Shown: positions 12,626 through 22,104 of the stretch, piece by piece
Position numbering within the stretch: the stretch's first letter is position 1
Layout of the letters: each line of letters starts with the position of its first letter
From: a virus
Reading direction: 5' to 3' (one strand)
Length of the DNA: 44,049 nt
IMG/VR virus record: IMGVR_UViG_3300033145_001836
Coordinates: 1-44,049 of that record
The notes under the pieces: model-generated
What the model saw: the letters and a program-made list of their open reading frames with translations, nothing else
Told to the model about the DNA's origin: nothing
Databases searched by the model: none
Translations under genes and position numbers: made by a program

Positions 12626-14983
12626 ATGAACAAGAGCTATGGTGGTAGGCGGGTAGTGTTTCCATCAGGTTCGCCTTATGCTCCTATCTATATAGTAGGT
12701 AGCCATCCTGAAAGTGAAGAGACCCGAACAGGAATTAATATGAGAGGTTCAGATGGACAAGCTTTGTTTAGAGCTTTAGAAAGAGTTGGAATAAAAAGGA
12801 ATGATTGTAGAATTTCAAACACAGTATGGATACAGCCCCCTATCAAGGGGAATCCCCTCAGTATCTCAGCCTATGGTTTAGGTAAGGATTATTTCCACGA
12901 GAGTTTATTGGAGGATATTAAAAGAGTAAACCCGAAGGTTATCTTAGCCGTCGGGGGAGAGGCGTTAACCTTCTTAACTGGGAAAACTAAGGTGTTAAAA
13001 TGGAGAGGTTCTCCATTACCCTTTTTATATGATGAAAAAATAATAGTAATTCCCACAATTTTGCCTTCTTTTATATCCAAGGGAAACTTTCCCCTTCTCT
13101 TAGCTTTAAGAACGGATTGTAGAAAACTAGCCAAGGTGTGGAGGGGATTATATCATAAAAAGGAAAGAGAATTTATATCCTTTACAAGAGGGGCTTCTTT
13201 ATTAGATTTTAAAGAAGAACTAGAAAGGTTGGCTTCTTTAAAAGGCTTCTTATCTTATGATATAGAGGGATGGTATCCTAGGTTAGCCTGTATATCGTTT
13301 AGCAGTTGCCCTTCTAAGGCTATGTCTGTTCCCTTAACTGGAGCTTTCAGCGAGCAGGAAGAACTGGAATTAATCCTCTTGATAAGAAAAGTTCTAGAAA
13401 ACCCCCTTTCTTATAAGGTAGCTCATAACATGTTATTTGATAATAGTGTCCTGGCTAAGTACGGAATTGGAATCAGGAACATTTTCATGGATACTATGGT
13501 AGCTCACCATACTGTGTTTTCAGAAAGCAAGAGACAACTTCCCCATAGTTTAGCTTTTTTAACCTCTATTTATACCTGGGAACCTTATTACAAAGACGAT
13601 AGAGCAATGGTTGACTTTATAGGTTCACAAAAAGATGCGGATGATTATAGTTGCAAAGATGCAGCGGTTACCTTAGAATTGGTAAACCCCTTGTTAAGAG
13701 AACTAGAGGAATATAATCTTACTGAGTATTATTTCACTAGAATGCTGGACAAGATAAAAAGTTCAGGGGAAATGCAAAGTAAAGGCTTGGTTATAGATGA
13801 GGATAAAAAAACAGCCTTAAAGGCTAAATCTTTGGAGAGGATTAAGATTATAGAGGAAGAATTAACCTTTAACCCTGGGAGCCCTAAACAAGTTGCGGAT
13901 TATCTCTATAAGGACTTAGGGTTAAGAGAAATCACAAGGTTAAGAAAAACTGGGAGCAGGGTAAGGAGAACCATAAGTACAGACGAAGAAGCCATTACTA
14001 CTTTGGTTCAGGCTAATCCATCGCATAAGAAAAAGTTGCTGGGAATACTTGAGACAAGAAAACTAAATCATGATATTTCTCATTATTTAGATGCTATTGA
14101 AGAGAACGGTAGGTATTACTATTCCATAAACTTGGCTGGCACTTCATCGGGGAGACTTGCTGTGTCTAAGGTTATAGATAAATCTGGCTGGGCTGCTCAT
14201 GGAGTTCCGTTGCACATGAGAAGTATTATTGTTCCTCCTTTTAAGGACTGTGTTCTGTGGAAAGCGGATAGTAAGCAAGCGGAAAGCATGTTTGTTGCAT
14301 GGGTTGCGGGGGAAGATATTCTTTATAAAGCTTTCATGGATGGTAAGGATACGCATCAAATAATAGGGGGAATTATCTTCGATTGTCCTCCTGAAGAAGT
14401 AATAGGTTTAAAAAGAAGTGTAGCTAAGACAATAAGGCATGGAACTAATTACTGGATGGGTCCCAAGGTACTCCAGAAAGAGATAAATTTTAAGTTTCCT
14501 TCTTATCCTTTTTCTTACAGAGACGCCAAAGAAGCCATTGCTAAGATAAGGCAGAGTACTCCCAAGACCTATCAATGGGGTAAGAGGATAGAGAACTCGG
14601 TTTATGCTGGGACCAGAATATTCAAGACCTGCTGGGGAAGACAACGGATGTTACTAGGTCCGCCAACCCCAGACCTGGTGAAAAGTGCAATTAGTTTTGA
14701 ACCTCAAAGCTCAGTAGCGGAATTAATTCATATCTCTTGCAGAGGGGTACAGGTAAAGTCTAAACTTGAACAATTAAACCCTGATAAGAACTATATACAC
14801 CTTACAAGGCATGATGAGCTATTTGGAGTATGTGAAAGAAGCCAAGTAGAAAAGGTTAGAAATATCGTAAAGGAAGAAATGGAGCAAGAGTTCCCCCTAA
14901 TAAAATTTAAAAATACGCCCCTTAGCATCCCTATAGAGTTTTCTGTGGGAGAGAATTGGGCTGAAATGGAGGTTGTGAAATGA
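12626..14983 (+). CDS. Family A DNA polymerase with N-terminal UDG-like domain and 3'-5' exonuclease (785 aa)
   Basis: Residues 1-175 look like a family 4/5 uracil-DNA glycosylase: IVGSHPESEE for GxxPGxxE, NTVWIQPP, ILAVGGEAL and PTILPSF, where Leu replaces the usual His of HPS. Residues 205-350 are a DnaQ-type exonuclease (D212, E214, N268, D272, Y341, D345). Residues 380-785 are the polymerase: TSSGRLA, motif A D548-x3-A-E553, motif B R597/K601/Y609, motif C H729-D730-E731. His605 matches E. coli Phe762. The 5'-3' exonuclease of Pol I is absent. This is the phage replicase. GGAGATAATTAA precedes the ATG. The UDG part may be catalytically altered. Confidence 0.9.
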   Translation: MNKSYGGRRVVFPSGSPYAPIYIVGSHPESEETRTGINMRGSDGQALFRALERVGIKRNDCRISNTVWIQPPIKGNPLSISAYGLGKDYFHESLLEDIKRVNPKVILAVGGEALTFLTGKTKVLKWRGSPLPFLYDEKIIVIPTILPSFISKGNFPLLLALRTDCRKLAKVWRGLYHKKEREFISFTRGASLLDFKEELERLASLKGFLSYDIEGWYPRLACISFSSCPSKAMSVPLTGAFSEQEELELILLIRKVLENPLSYKVAHNMLFDNSVLAKYGIGIRNIFMDTMVAHHTVFSESKRQLPHSLAFLTSIYTWEPYYKDDRAMVDFIGSQKDADDYSCKDAAVTLELVNPLLRELEEYNLTEYYFTRMLDKIKSSGEMQSKGLVIDEDKKTALKAKSLERIKIIEEELTFNPGSPKQVADYLYKDLGLREITRLRKTGSRVRRTISTDEEAITTLVQANPSHKKKLLGILETRKLNHDISHYLDAIEENGRYYYSINLAGTSSGRLAVSKVIDKSGWAAHGVPLHMRSIIVPPFKDCVLWKADSKQAESMFVAWVAGEDILYKAFMDGKDTHQIIGGIIFDCPPEEVIGLKRSVAKTIRHGTNYWMGPKVLQKEINFKFPSYPFSYRDAKEAIAKIRQSTPKTYQWGKRIENSVYAGTRIFKTCWGRQRMLLGPPTPDLVKSAISFEPQSSVAELIHISCRGVQVKSKLEQLNPDKNYIHLTRHDELFGVCERSQVEKVRNIVKEEMEQEFPLIKFKNTPLSIPIEFSVGENWAEMEVVK

Positions 14984-15162
14984 TTCCAAACGAAGTTGTT
15001 AAGTTCGTAAACAAAGGGTCTTCCAAAGACGTAGGTAGGCTGCTTATGATGATAGGGGATAGGTTGTCTAGTTGGGAATTGACACCATTAGAAGAAGTAG
15101 AAAAAGAGAGAATCCCAGAAGGGTTAAAAATAAGGGAGAAAGATGAAGACTATGACTGGTAA
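14980..15162 (+). CDS. Small hypothetical protein (60 aa)
   Basis: Starts in the ATGA overlap with the polymerase stop. The N-terminal half is basic and the C-terminus acidic (EKDEDYDW). No recognised motif. It overlaps the next ORF by 20 bases. Confidence 0.6.
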   Translation: MIPNEVVKFVNKGSSKDVGRLLMMIGDRLSSWELTPLEEVEKERIPEGLKIREKDEDYDW

Positions 15163-15391
15163 GAATGAAAAAAGTGGCTTTGGGAATGTCCCTGAAGACC
15201 CTTATTTGGTGTTTGAAAGTAATAAGGGGCTAAGAGGTAAACAGCAAACTTCCTGCTTTGTTCTCAGGTTTGCGAGGGAAAAGGCAGCCTTTGAAGCTTT
15301 AAGATACTTCTTAAATTTACTTGAAGCCGACGACCCAAGAGCGGACTCGCTAAGAAACTTTCTGGATAGGAACAAGAATATATTTTCTTAA
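15143..15391 (+). CDS. Hypothetical protein (82 aa)
   Basis: AGGGAGAAAG precedes ATG 15143. A globular small protein ending with helices (KAAFEALRYFLNLLEADD). No family recognised. It sits between polymerase and helicase/primase genes, so a replication role is possible from context only. Confidence 0.6.
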   Translation: MKTMTGKNEKSGFGNVPEDPYLVFESNKGLRGKQQTSCFVLRFAREKAAFEALRYFLNLLEADDPRADSLRNFLDRNKNIFS

Positions 15392-15412
15392 AACTAGATA
15401 TGAAAGAAACAA

Positions 15413-16660
15413 ATGACTAAAGACGAGTTAGAGAAAAAGAGTTTTCTTACTAACTATCTGGAATATACAAAATGTCAAGAATCTCCAACAGACTTCCACT
15501 TCTGGATTGCTTGCACTCTCATCGGGGCAGCAACTCAAAGGAAGGTTTACTACGACCAACACTTTTTTAAACTCTATCCTAATCTTTACACGGGGGTAGT
15601 AGCGGAAAGTGCTATCTGTAAAAAGTCTACAGCTATGGATTTAGGTATGTCCCTTTTCGCAGAAGCTATGGCAGATGAACCTATTGGGGATAAGATAGTT
15701 CAGGGAAAGATAACTCCCAAGGGATTAATTAAGAAGATATGCCCTGGTAAGAAGGATGAAGTCGGGGGAATGGTTTTCATTCAAGCAGATGAAATGGGTG
15801 TATTCTTTGGGCAAGACATGATTAATTTAGGTATAATAGATTTAATAACTTCCTTATATATGTGTAAAGATAGACATGAATACATCACAGCAGAAGCTGG
15901 CTCTTTCCTAGTAAGGAACTCTTTTATTAACATTCTAACAGGGGGAGTTCCTTCTTATCTAAGGAAAAGCGTAGGTTCTGTATTCGAAGAAGGTTTAATA
16001 GGAAGAATGAGTTTTGTCAGACGTGAAGAACCTCACATGTCAATCGCAGATATAGCCAGGATAGTAGATTTGGACAGGCTTAACCTTTTAAGGGAGGTAC
16101 TTATTAAACAGTTAAGAGGAATCAGCAAAAAAGAAGGTAGCTTCTCCATGACGGATGAAGCCTTTGGAGTGTATGAAAAATGGTACAAGAGCATACGAGG
16201 AGATTCAGTGGAAAGGAGTATTACTTCTGGCTTTATTGGAAGGAAAGGAGACCATGCAAGGAAGATGGCTATGATTCTTTCTCTAGCAGCCTCCCCCTTA
16301 AGTGATGACCCGCTAGTAATAGATACAAAGACTATTTATGCAGGGATACAAACAGCCAAGGACATGGAGAGAGACCTCAAGGATATCTTTGAACAAGTGC
16401 CAGCTAAGGATATCTTCGAGGGGCAGAAGATGCTGGAGCAATTCATTAGAAAGTCGGGAAGAGTTTCACGGACTTTAATTAGTAGAAAGTTTCATGGGAA
16501 GATACTTCCAGAACACTTCGATGTTATCATTGCTTCTTTGGAAAGACCAGGGATTATCCAGATGGCTTCAGACGGTAGAACTACCTTTTATTATTATGTT
16601 CCAGAGGAATATAGAGATTTATCCCTTGAGGAAAGGTTAAAGAAGATTAAGGGGGAGTAA
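15413..16660 (+). CDS. DUF3987-like helicase/primase-type ATPase (415 aa)
   Basis: The start (SPTDFHFWIACTLIGAATQR) is typical of DUF3987/AAA_25-like phage proteins annotated as helicase or helicase-primase. The P-loop is degenerate: AESAICKKST at 64-73 instead of GxSGxGKS, keeping Lys71-Ser72. Walker B is VFIQADE at 121-127. Helical C-terminal domains, about 280-415, follow. It is the last gene of the early operon and, with the polymerase, is the best candidate for the replication helicase. No separate primase is visible. Confidence 0.75.
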   Translation: MTKDELEKKSFLTNYLEYTKCQESPTDFHFWIACTLIGAATQRKVYYDQHFFKLYPNLYTGVVAESAICKKSTAMDLGMSLFAEAMADEPIGDKIVQGKITPKGLIKKICPGKKDEVGGMVFIQADEMGVFFGQDMINLGIIDLITSLYMCKDRHEYITAEAGSFLVRNSFINILTGGVPSYLRKSVGSVFEEGLIGRMSFVRREEPHMSIADIARIVDLDRLNLLREVLIKQLRGISKKEGSFSMTDEAFGVYEKWYKSIRGDSVERSITSGFIGRKGDHARKMAMILSLAASPLSDDPLVIDTKTIYAGIQTAKDMERDLKDIFEQVPAKDIFEGQKMLEQFIRKSGRVSRTLISRKFHGKILPEHFDVIIASLERPGIIQMASDGRTTFYYYVPEEYRDLSLEERLKKIKGE

Positions 16661-16661
16661 T

Positions 16662-16720
16662 TAAGAAGGAGCCTTTTTTAGCAAGTCCTAGCAAGTCCTA
16701 GTAGGCTCCTCCTTAGTTTT
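16662..16720 (+). terminator. Early-operon hairpin terminator
   Basis: TAAGAAGGAGCCT (16662-16674) pairs with AGGCTCCTCCTTA (16703-16715), 12 of 13 positions, followed by GTTTT. The 28-base loop holds a perfect tandem repeat AGCAAGTCCT x2 (16680-16699). It lies between convergent operons, two bases after the early operon's last stop codon. Confidence 0.7.
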
Positions 16721-16746
16721 AACCGTTTACTAAGTGAACAGTTAAA
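16718..16746. promoter_or_regulatory. 29-bp dyad, copy 2 (14-1-14)
   Basis: Left arm TTTAACCGTTTACT, centre A, right arm AGTGAACAGTTAAA. It lies where the early and late operons converge, and the stop codon of the 52-aa membrane protein (16744-16742) falls within its right arm. Confidence 0.65.
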
Positions 16747-16900
16747 CCTTTCCTACAAGTCTTTTTATCCCACCCCATATAATGTCTACTAAAATATCAT
16801 CATATTTAGTAGGGGTTATTTTTACAATCTTCTCCAGAACCCAGAAGATTGCCACAAAAGACAACCAGTGGTCTAAAAAATATTGAGGAATAGACTCCAT
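16742..16900 (-). CDS. Small holin-like membrane protein (52 aa)
   Basis: AAAGGAG lies 6 bases before the ATG at 16900. One hydrophobic helix (WLSFVAIFWVLEKIVKI) is followed by TPTKYDD, a pattern I associate with small phage holins of the 2/3-TM type, and by a C-terminal amphipathic stretch. It is the last late gene, directly after the M15 endolysin, as expected for a lysis cassette. Holins would form pores in the inner membrane to release the endolysin. The assignment rests on topology and position. Confidence 0.6.
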   Translation of the reverse strand: MESIPQYFLDHWLSFVAIFWVLEKIVKITPTKYDDILVDIIWGGIKRLVGKV

Positions 16901-16943
16901 GTGAATCTCCTTTCTTTTAAATTAATTAACTTGCCTCTTAGTT

Positions 16944-17333
16944 TTAACCTACCCAGAAGGCTTTTTCTTCCCTAAGGTCCAGATGTATGAAATAAGAATA
17001 TGTTCCTATACCCCTGAAACCTAGGTTTTTTGCAATTTTTTCCATAGCAATTAACTTAGCTTTAAATCCTTTCCCCCACTTAGGTCTTACATCTGTAGCA
17101 AATGTCATGTGTTGAGAATTCTTGGTCCCGTTCACCTCTTCGTTATGCCTTGGACAACGGTAACCAGAATTGATAATGATAGGAAAGCCTAAAGCTTCAC
17201 GGAGCTCTTCTAAAAGTTCCATGTGTTTATACATTCTAGGGATAATCTTTAACCTATCACAACAGGGACACTTTATGTCCTCGTATAAAAAATGTTCAGT
17301 TATCTTTCTAGGCTCTGGGCTAGAAATAGACAC
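16944..17333 (-). CDS. Endolysin, peptidase M15 (D-Ala-D-Ala carboxypeptidase-like, 129 aa)
   Basis: Zinc ligands fit the M15A_3 family: SQH75MTFATD81 and H117LD119, with the family's SGYRCPRHN at 56-64. The length matches the single-domain phage enzymes. A CPCC motif near residue 22 could bind another metal or be structural. It should cleave peptide cross-links of peptidoglycan. GTG at 17333 follows GAGGAG and overlaps the preceding 1088-aa gene by 14 bases. There is no signal peptide, so a holin is needed for release. Confidence 0.9.
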   Translation of the reverse strand: MSISSPEPRKITEHFLYEDIKCPCCDRLKIIPRMYKHMELLEELREALGFPIIINSGYRCPRHNEEVNGTKNSQHMTFATDVRPKWGKGFKAKLIAMEKIAKNLGFRGIGTYSYFIHLDLREEKAFWVG

Positions 17334-20300
17334 TAGACTTTCTCCTCTTTTCTTTGCGTGGGGTTTTAAACAGAATAGGCATGGGAGTACCCTCTTCTAA
17401 AGCCTTTCCAACTCGTTTAATAGCCCCGCTCCCAGGAACCAAATGCCCTGGGTTTAAATAATACATTAACTGATTTTCTGCCCTCTTCTTATCATAAGCA
17501 TTATGTGAACTAAGGTAAGTATATAGGTTAATCATTATCCCTATTGCATGGGAAGATGAAGGAATAGGTCCCATTTGAAGAGGAGCTATAGACTTCTCCA
17601 CAATGGATGATGCTATTAACTGGGGAGAAAATCCTATCGAGGTAAGGTCGATGCCAGCTTTTTTAGCTATTTTTACCATCGAAGCCGTAACGGCAAGATG
17701 TCTTATAGCTCCAAATCTTGCCCTTTTTACTGGTAAGAAAGGTCCTTTAACAGGGTCAGCCCAAGAAGCTCTATTTTTAAACCCTCTTGATAACATTTCC
17801 CTCATGTATCCGAAGCTATAGTTAAGAGGCCACGACCAGAACTTAAATGCTATCCCACCAGCGGCTGTCTGTAGGATAGTAGGCATACCCCACTTGGAGT
17901 ATAGAAACTCACAGGTTAATCCGCCTAGGTTCATTTCGTTCTTTATCCTAGCCATCTCACTAGGGAAAAAAGGTTGCCCTCCTGGGGGAACTTCTCCTTT
18001 TATCCTTAAGGGGTCAGCATAAGGAATGCCTTTTTTTGGATGCCAGTATCTCGGATTTAGTATATAATCCGCCACCTCCCAGGCGGCTGCCTTCATTACC
18101 TTTGTAACATTCCAAAGATGACTGGCTGCCATAGGGGTTTGACCAATTTTTCCAATAGTGCTTGTAGGTAAATCTCCAGATAATTCATAAGCTCTTCCTT
18201 TAGACATCTTGTAGAACCATTGACCTTCCATAGCATCCTGCATCCATTGAGGAGTATCACGGAAGATAGCTTTCCTCATGCTGCTGCTTCGATAAAGCCC
18301 ATAGCCTAGGAGGGATTGGGTAATGTTTCTTGTCCCCATATCTAGCCTGTAAGAGATAAATGCAGAGTTCATTCTTGAACCATATAGGGCTTTAATCTCC
18401 CTCATATAATTAGGTCCTAACTCTCTACCAAACTTTTTAGCTACTATATTTATTACTTTACCTACGCTGACTCCACCAGGTCCTATTCTAAAAAGGCTAT
18501 TGATAGCTTCATCTGAAGAAAAGGTTTCACCTAAAAGCCCGTTCCTATAAAATGTTCTCAAGAACTTAACTGTTGGTTTTTCCAGTTCTTCTCCATAATT
18601 TTTAAGAAACGTATCGACTACATTTCTAGGCTCAGTTAAAAATACACCTTTTAAGGTAGACCTTGCTCCATCTATATAAGCTTGGAAAGGATTGTACTCC
18701 AATTCACCTGGAAGGGGTTCTCTTATCCTTTCCTTTGACACAGAAACTCTTCCTTTGGATAATCCTTCTTTTTCATACAACCCTATGTTGCCCTCTGTCA
18801 GCCTTGCCTTCTTCTGAGCAGGGGGAGAAAATTCATAAACCCGCCTGGAATAACCCTTAAGAGTCTTTGTTAGCTTCAAGCCTAGGTACTTCTCTACTCT
18901 ATTAAGCATTTTTATTAGCATATCTGTGCATCTTCTCATATCACTAAAGACTTCCTGGTGAGCTTTAGTAGGAAGAGTCTTGGGGTCAAAATTAGGATTA
19001 TTCAATGCTTCGGTGAGTCTTTTAAAAGATTTTACAGCAGGACCCTTTTTAAAAATAGCCTCTGTTACTTTAGCACCCATCTTAATCCCATCAGCATTAA
19101 GCCATTTTAGGGCTTCAAAATTCATCAGCTTAATTGAATCCTGTACCATACCCTCCTGCATAACTTTTCCTCTTATCCCTGGCATCATGGCAGGACCTAA
19201 ATTTAAACCCATCCCGTATTGGACAGGGGGGCTTATACCAGATATGATAGTACCCTTCCCTATCTGGGAAACATCTAAGGGAGCTCCAAAGTCCCTAAAT
19301 GTTTGTTTAAGAACCCTTCTTAGTTCTTCTATATAGTACTGGGCTTCTCCTGCCGATAAATCCTTAGCTGAACCCTTACCATAGATTCGCTCTAGTTGTT
19401 CAACATAGGCTTTATTAGCAGCGGGATACAGAGGACTTTTCTTACTAAAAGCCTTTTCCAAACCTTCTACTTTAGTAGTTAGATTATGAATAAGCCTTTT
19501 TTGTCTACCACTAGCCTTTATATAATCTGTGCTAATTTTTCCTTTCATCCCAGGGGGCATTCTTTCAAGTAAGCGTTTGGGACTTAACCCTTTGACTAAC
19601 GATGAGTATTCCTTTATCTTGGATAGGGTAAGTTTCGCCATTTCAGGATTGCCCTTCTCTCCACCTTCTACAAAGCTAAAGAGTTCCTTATTTAACTTTT
19701 CTGCCATTTTAGGGTCGTCAGCCATTTTTTCCCAGGCTTTTATCATTTTAGGAGCTATCTTCTCCATATCTTTTTGTCTTTTACTCATGGGTTTGAAGAA
19801 CTTCTTTGGTCCCCCAAGAGCTGCGTCAAAGACAGTACCTAAAACAAAGTTGAAGATTATTTCTTCCTTTGGTATCTCTTCCCCTCTTAAGGTTCTTACT
19901 AACCCCCCTGCTGTTGCTAGTGCTGTCCCACTTGCGATGCTCCTTACTGCCCTGGCTGTAGGATAGAAAGCTCCCCCAGTTCCGCCAACGGTTACACCGA
20001 AGATGGAATCATGGACTGTGCTTTTCACAAGTTCAATAGCATTGGGGTCTTTCTCCTTAACCTGCTTTGCGGCTTCATTAAGGAATCCGTAAACACCCCA
20101 GACAACTCCTTCATGAGCACCTGCTGCCACGGTTCTATGAACAAGGGTTCCTGTTCTCTTAGCAGTAATAGCGAGTTTAGATGCTGCTGCAAAAGTAGGT
20201 ATAATATTTAAACTAAGAGTTGTGAGTTTGAGAGCCGTAACGGTACCAGCTATTGAACCCGCTGCCTTAACTATGGCTCCCTCTAAACCCAGAGCTTTTT

Positions 20301-20586
20301 CCGTTTTTTCCTTTGCTATATCTGGAGCAATTAAGCCGAAAGTAGCTGCGGGGATATAACCTTCTAAAAACATTTCCCCCTTACCTAAGAAAGTTCCAAA
20401 GGGGGATAAGGTTTCTGGAGAAGCCTGGGCTCCCAACCTTGCTCTACCATAGTCCTCTAGATAATCAGTATCTTTAGGCTTAAGCTTAGAACTTTCTATC
20501 TCCCTGGGTTGAAGAGGAGCTTCTTTCTGCCTAGGAATCATGTCCTGAAACGGAATACTAAATCCTGTAGGTGGTCTAAATGCCAT
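17320..20586 (-). CDS. Very large late protein, probable ejection (internal virion) protein (1088 aa)
   Basis: The largest gene in the genome. The N-terminal third holds long Ala/Gly-rich hydrophobic stretches (about 105-250) that could enter membranes. The middle is helical and basic (KRLLERMPPGMKGKI). The C-terminus has further hydrophobic segments. No enzyme motif stands out. Size and place, last of several coiled-coil proteins and just before lysis genes, resemble the ejection-protein cluster of podoviruses such as T7 gp14-16. It would be packed in the capsid and injected to build a DNA channel. AAGGAGG precedes its ATG. Confidence 0.6.
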   Translation of the reverse strand: MAFRPPTGFSIPFQDMIPRQKEAPLQPREIESSKLKPKDTDYLEDYGRARLGAQASPETLSPFGTFLGKGEMFLEGYIPAATFGLIAPDIAKEKTEKALGLEGAIVKAAGSIAGTVTALKLTTLSLNIIPTFAAASKLAITAKRTGTLVHRTVAAGAHEGVVWGVYGFLNEAAKQVKEKDPNAIELVKSTVHDSIFGVTVGGTGGAFYPTARAVRSIASGTALATAGGLVRTLRGEEIPKEEIIFNFVLGTVFDAALGGPKKFFKPMSKRQKDMEKIAPKMIKAWEKMADDPKMAEKLNKELFSFVEGGEKGNPEMAKLTLSKIKEYSSLVKGLSPKRLLERMPPGMKGKISTDYIKASGRQKRLIHNLTTKVEGLEKAFSKKSPLYPAANKAYVEQLERIYGKGSAKDLSAGEAQYYIEELRRVLKQTFRDFGAPLDVSQIGKGTIISGISPPVQYGMGLNLGPAMMPGIRGKVMQEGMVQDSIKLMNFEALKWLNADGIKMGAKVTEAIFKKGPAVKSFKRLTEALNNPNFDPKTLPTKAHQEVFSDMRRCTDMLIKMLNRVEKYLGLKLTKTLKGYSRRVYEFSPPAQKKARLTEGNIGLYEKEGLSKGRVSVSKERIREPLPGELEYNPFQAYIDGARSTLKGVFLTEPRNVVDTFLKNYGEELEKPTVKFLRTFYRNGLLGETFSSDEAINSLFRIGPGGVSVGKVINIVAKKFGRELGPNYMREIKALYGSRMNSAFISYRLDMGTRNITQSLLGYGLYRSSSMRKAIFRDTPQWMQDAMEGQWFYKMSKGRAYELSGDLPTSTIGKIGQTPMAASHLWNVTKVMKAAAWEVADYILNPRYWHPKKGIPYADPLRIKGEVPPGGQPFFPSEMARIKNEMNLGGLTCEFLYSKWGMPTILQTAAGGIAFKFWSWPLNYSFGYMREMLSRGFKNRASWADPVKGPFLPVKRARFGAIRHLAVTASMVKIAKKAGIDLTSIGFSPQLIASSIVEKSIAPLQMGPIPSSSHAIGIMINLYTYLSSHNAYDKKRAENQLMYYLNPGHLVPGSGAIKRVGKALEEGTPMPILFKTPRKEKRRKSSVYF

Positions 20587-21632
20587 TAGTATCTACCTCC
20601 TTGATAGGGTGGGGTGTAACCAGCAGGAGGTTCTATTTGGTCCCTTTGAGCCTTCATAGAGTCGCTGAAGCTTATTTTACCTTGGTCTAGTTCCAGCATA
20701 GTGTTCATCAACCAATCCAGAGTGGCATTTCCTGTTTCAGCAACATTCATGTTTATATATCTATGGTAGGCAGGAAGATATTCTTCATTATAAGTTTTAA
20801 ACTTTCTCTTCTCCCAATCCTCATTACTTTCTCCATTTATTCTAAGAAGTTTCTGATACCAACTACGCTCAAGAAGCCCACTTTGTTCTAGTTCGCTCAT
20901 GTAACTAGGTAAATCAACATCTCCTTTACCCATAATCATGTCATTATACTGTCTGTAACTAAGTTCAGGATGGGCAAGTCTATATCCATTCCTCGCAGCA
21001 AGCATTGCTTTAGAGGCTTCCATAAGCATGGTCTTAACATCAAGAGCCGCTGTCCTTGAATCAGGAGAACCATTTTCAATTATAAAATTAGCAATTTCAG
21101 TAGGAGATGAATCTTCAGACATACCAGCTAGGAGTTCTTTGTCCTCCTTAGACATAGCTGTAATAAGGTTCATTTGGCTAAGTATCAAAGAAGCCTTATT
21201 AAAATTGCGGTTTCTTTCTGGAGTTAAAAGCCCAAAGTTGGGGTCTTTTTGCATAGCTAGAAGTGAACTTTTAGCAACATTTAGCTTTTTCTCTATTTGG
21301 TTTTGGAGCTTTGGATTTTCCGCAGCATTATAATATTGCTCAGACAATCTCCTATACTCATCTACCGTGGTTTCGTATTTGGCATTGAAAGCTATTGTTT
21401 GCTTGTCTAATTCGTCTCTAGTAGAATAAAAACCCGCAAGAGCCTCATTGTATGCCACATTTGACCCGACGGTTTTCTCTCTTATTGCTACTTCTCTTCC
21501 TCCTAGACCCACTTCTTGTTCACGTAGAGCCATTTCTTTTGTTCTCAGGTCGTAATCACGTTGAGCTATTATTACGTTAGCTATTTGAGGACCAGCTTTC
21601 GCCAATCCATGGAGGAACTCCCTCATGTTCAT
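20586..21632 (-). CDS. Coiled-coil late protein, probable internal virion protein (348 aa)
   Basis: Residues 20-60 contain repeating ALREQEVGLGGREVAIREK. Long helical parts follow. The N-terminus (REFLHGLAKAGPQIANVIIAQ) is amphipathic. Its stop and the ATG of the 1088-aa gene overlap (TAATG). This arrangement, a helical protein next to a giant hydrophobic one, suggests a partner in the ejection complex. GGAGGAG decides the start. Confidence 0.55.
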   Translation of the reverse strand: MNMREFLHGLAKAGPQIANVIIAQRDYDLRTKEMALREQEVGLGGREVAIREKTVGSNVAYNEALAGFYSTRDELDKQTIAFNAKYETTVDEYRRLSEQYYNAAENPKLQNQIEKKLNVAKSSLLAMQKDPNFGLLTPERNRNFNKASLILSQMNLITAMSKEDKELLAGMSEDSSPTEIANFIIENGSPDSRTAALDVKTMLMEASKAMLAARNGYRLAHPELSYRQYNDMIMGKGDVDLPSYMSELEQSGLLERSWYQKLLRINGESNEDWEKRKFKTYNEEYLPAYHRYINMNVAETGNATLDWLMNTMLELDQGKISFSDSMKAQRDQIEPPAGYTPPYQGGRY

Positions 21633-22093
21633 CTTTTCTCCTCCTCTTTCTTCCTTACATCCTCAGGAGATACTGTGTATTCATTTCCTGTATGGAAAGG
21701 AGCGATTCCTTCTTGTATTCCTATGTTAAGATTTTTCTTTGTCTTAACAGCCTTTGGGTAACTCTCCCTCATCCCAGGGAACTCTTCCATCTTAGACCTT
21801 TTGCCCTGGAATATATCGTAGTTATTAAACCTACCCGAAGCCTGCATTATTTCAAAAACTTCCTTATCTCCTTTACTCCCCTTAAAATCGCTGGCAGGTC
21901 TGCCACTTATAAGGGCAGCCGTGTTAATAGCTAGCTGGCGTCTTTCTCCTATTCTTTTGTAGTCCTTAATTTGAGCCTCAAGTAACTTATCCGCTGCACT
22001 TTGTTCTGGCTCGGAACTATCCGCAGTAAGAGCACTTAAAAAAGCAGAAGCTAGATAAGTAGTTAGTATTGCTGTCCCTGGGTCTATTGGCAT
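21629..22093 (-). CDS. Small late protein with N-terminal hydrophobic helix (154 aa)
   Basis: The start is ATG 22093, set by GAAGGAGG upstream; the frame is open for five further codons. An N-terminal hydrophobic/Ala-rich segment (GTAILTTYLASAFLSALTA) precedes a polar body with a predicted helix (AADKLLEAQIKDYKRIGERR). In podovirus layout a small membrane-active ejection protein often precedes the two large ones. That fits but is unproven. Confidence 0.55.
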   Translation of the reverse strand: MPIDPGTAILTTYLASAFLSALTADSSEPEQSAADKLLEAQIKDYKRIGERRQLAINTAALISGRPASDFKGSKGDKEVFEIMQASGRFNNYDIFQGKRSKMEEFPGMRESYPKAVKTKKNLNIGIQEGIAPFHTGNEYTVSPEDVRKKEEEKR

Positions 22094-22104
22094 TTTTACC
22101 TCCT

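Noticed and set aside
17603-21333. Plus-strand open frames opposite the large late proteins
   Set aside because: They are antisense shadows, have no ribosome sites, and sit inside well-supported minus-strand genes.
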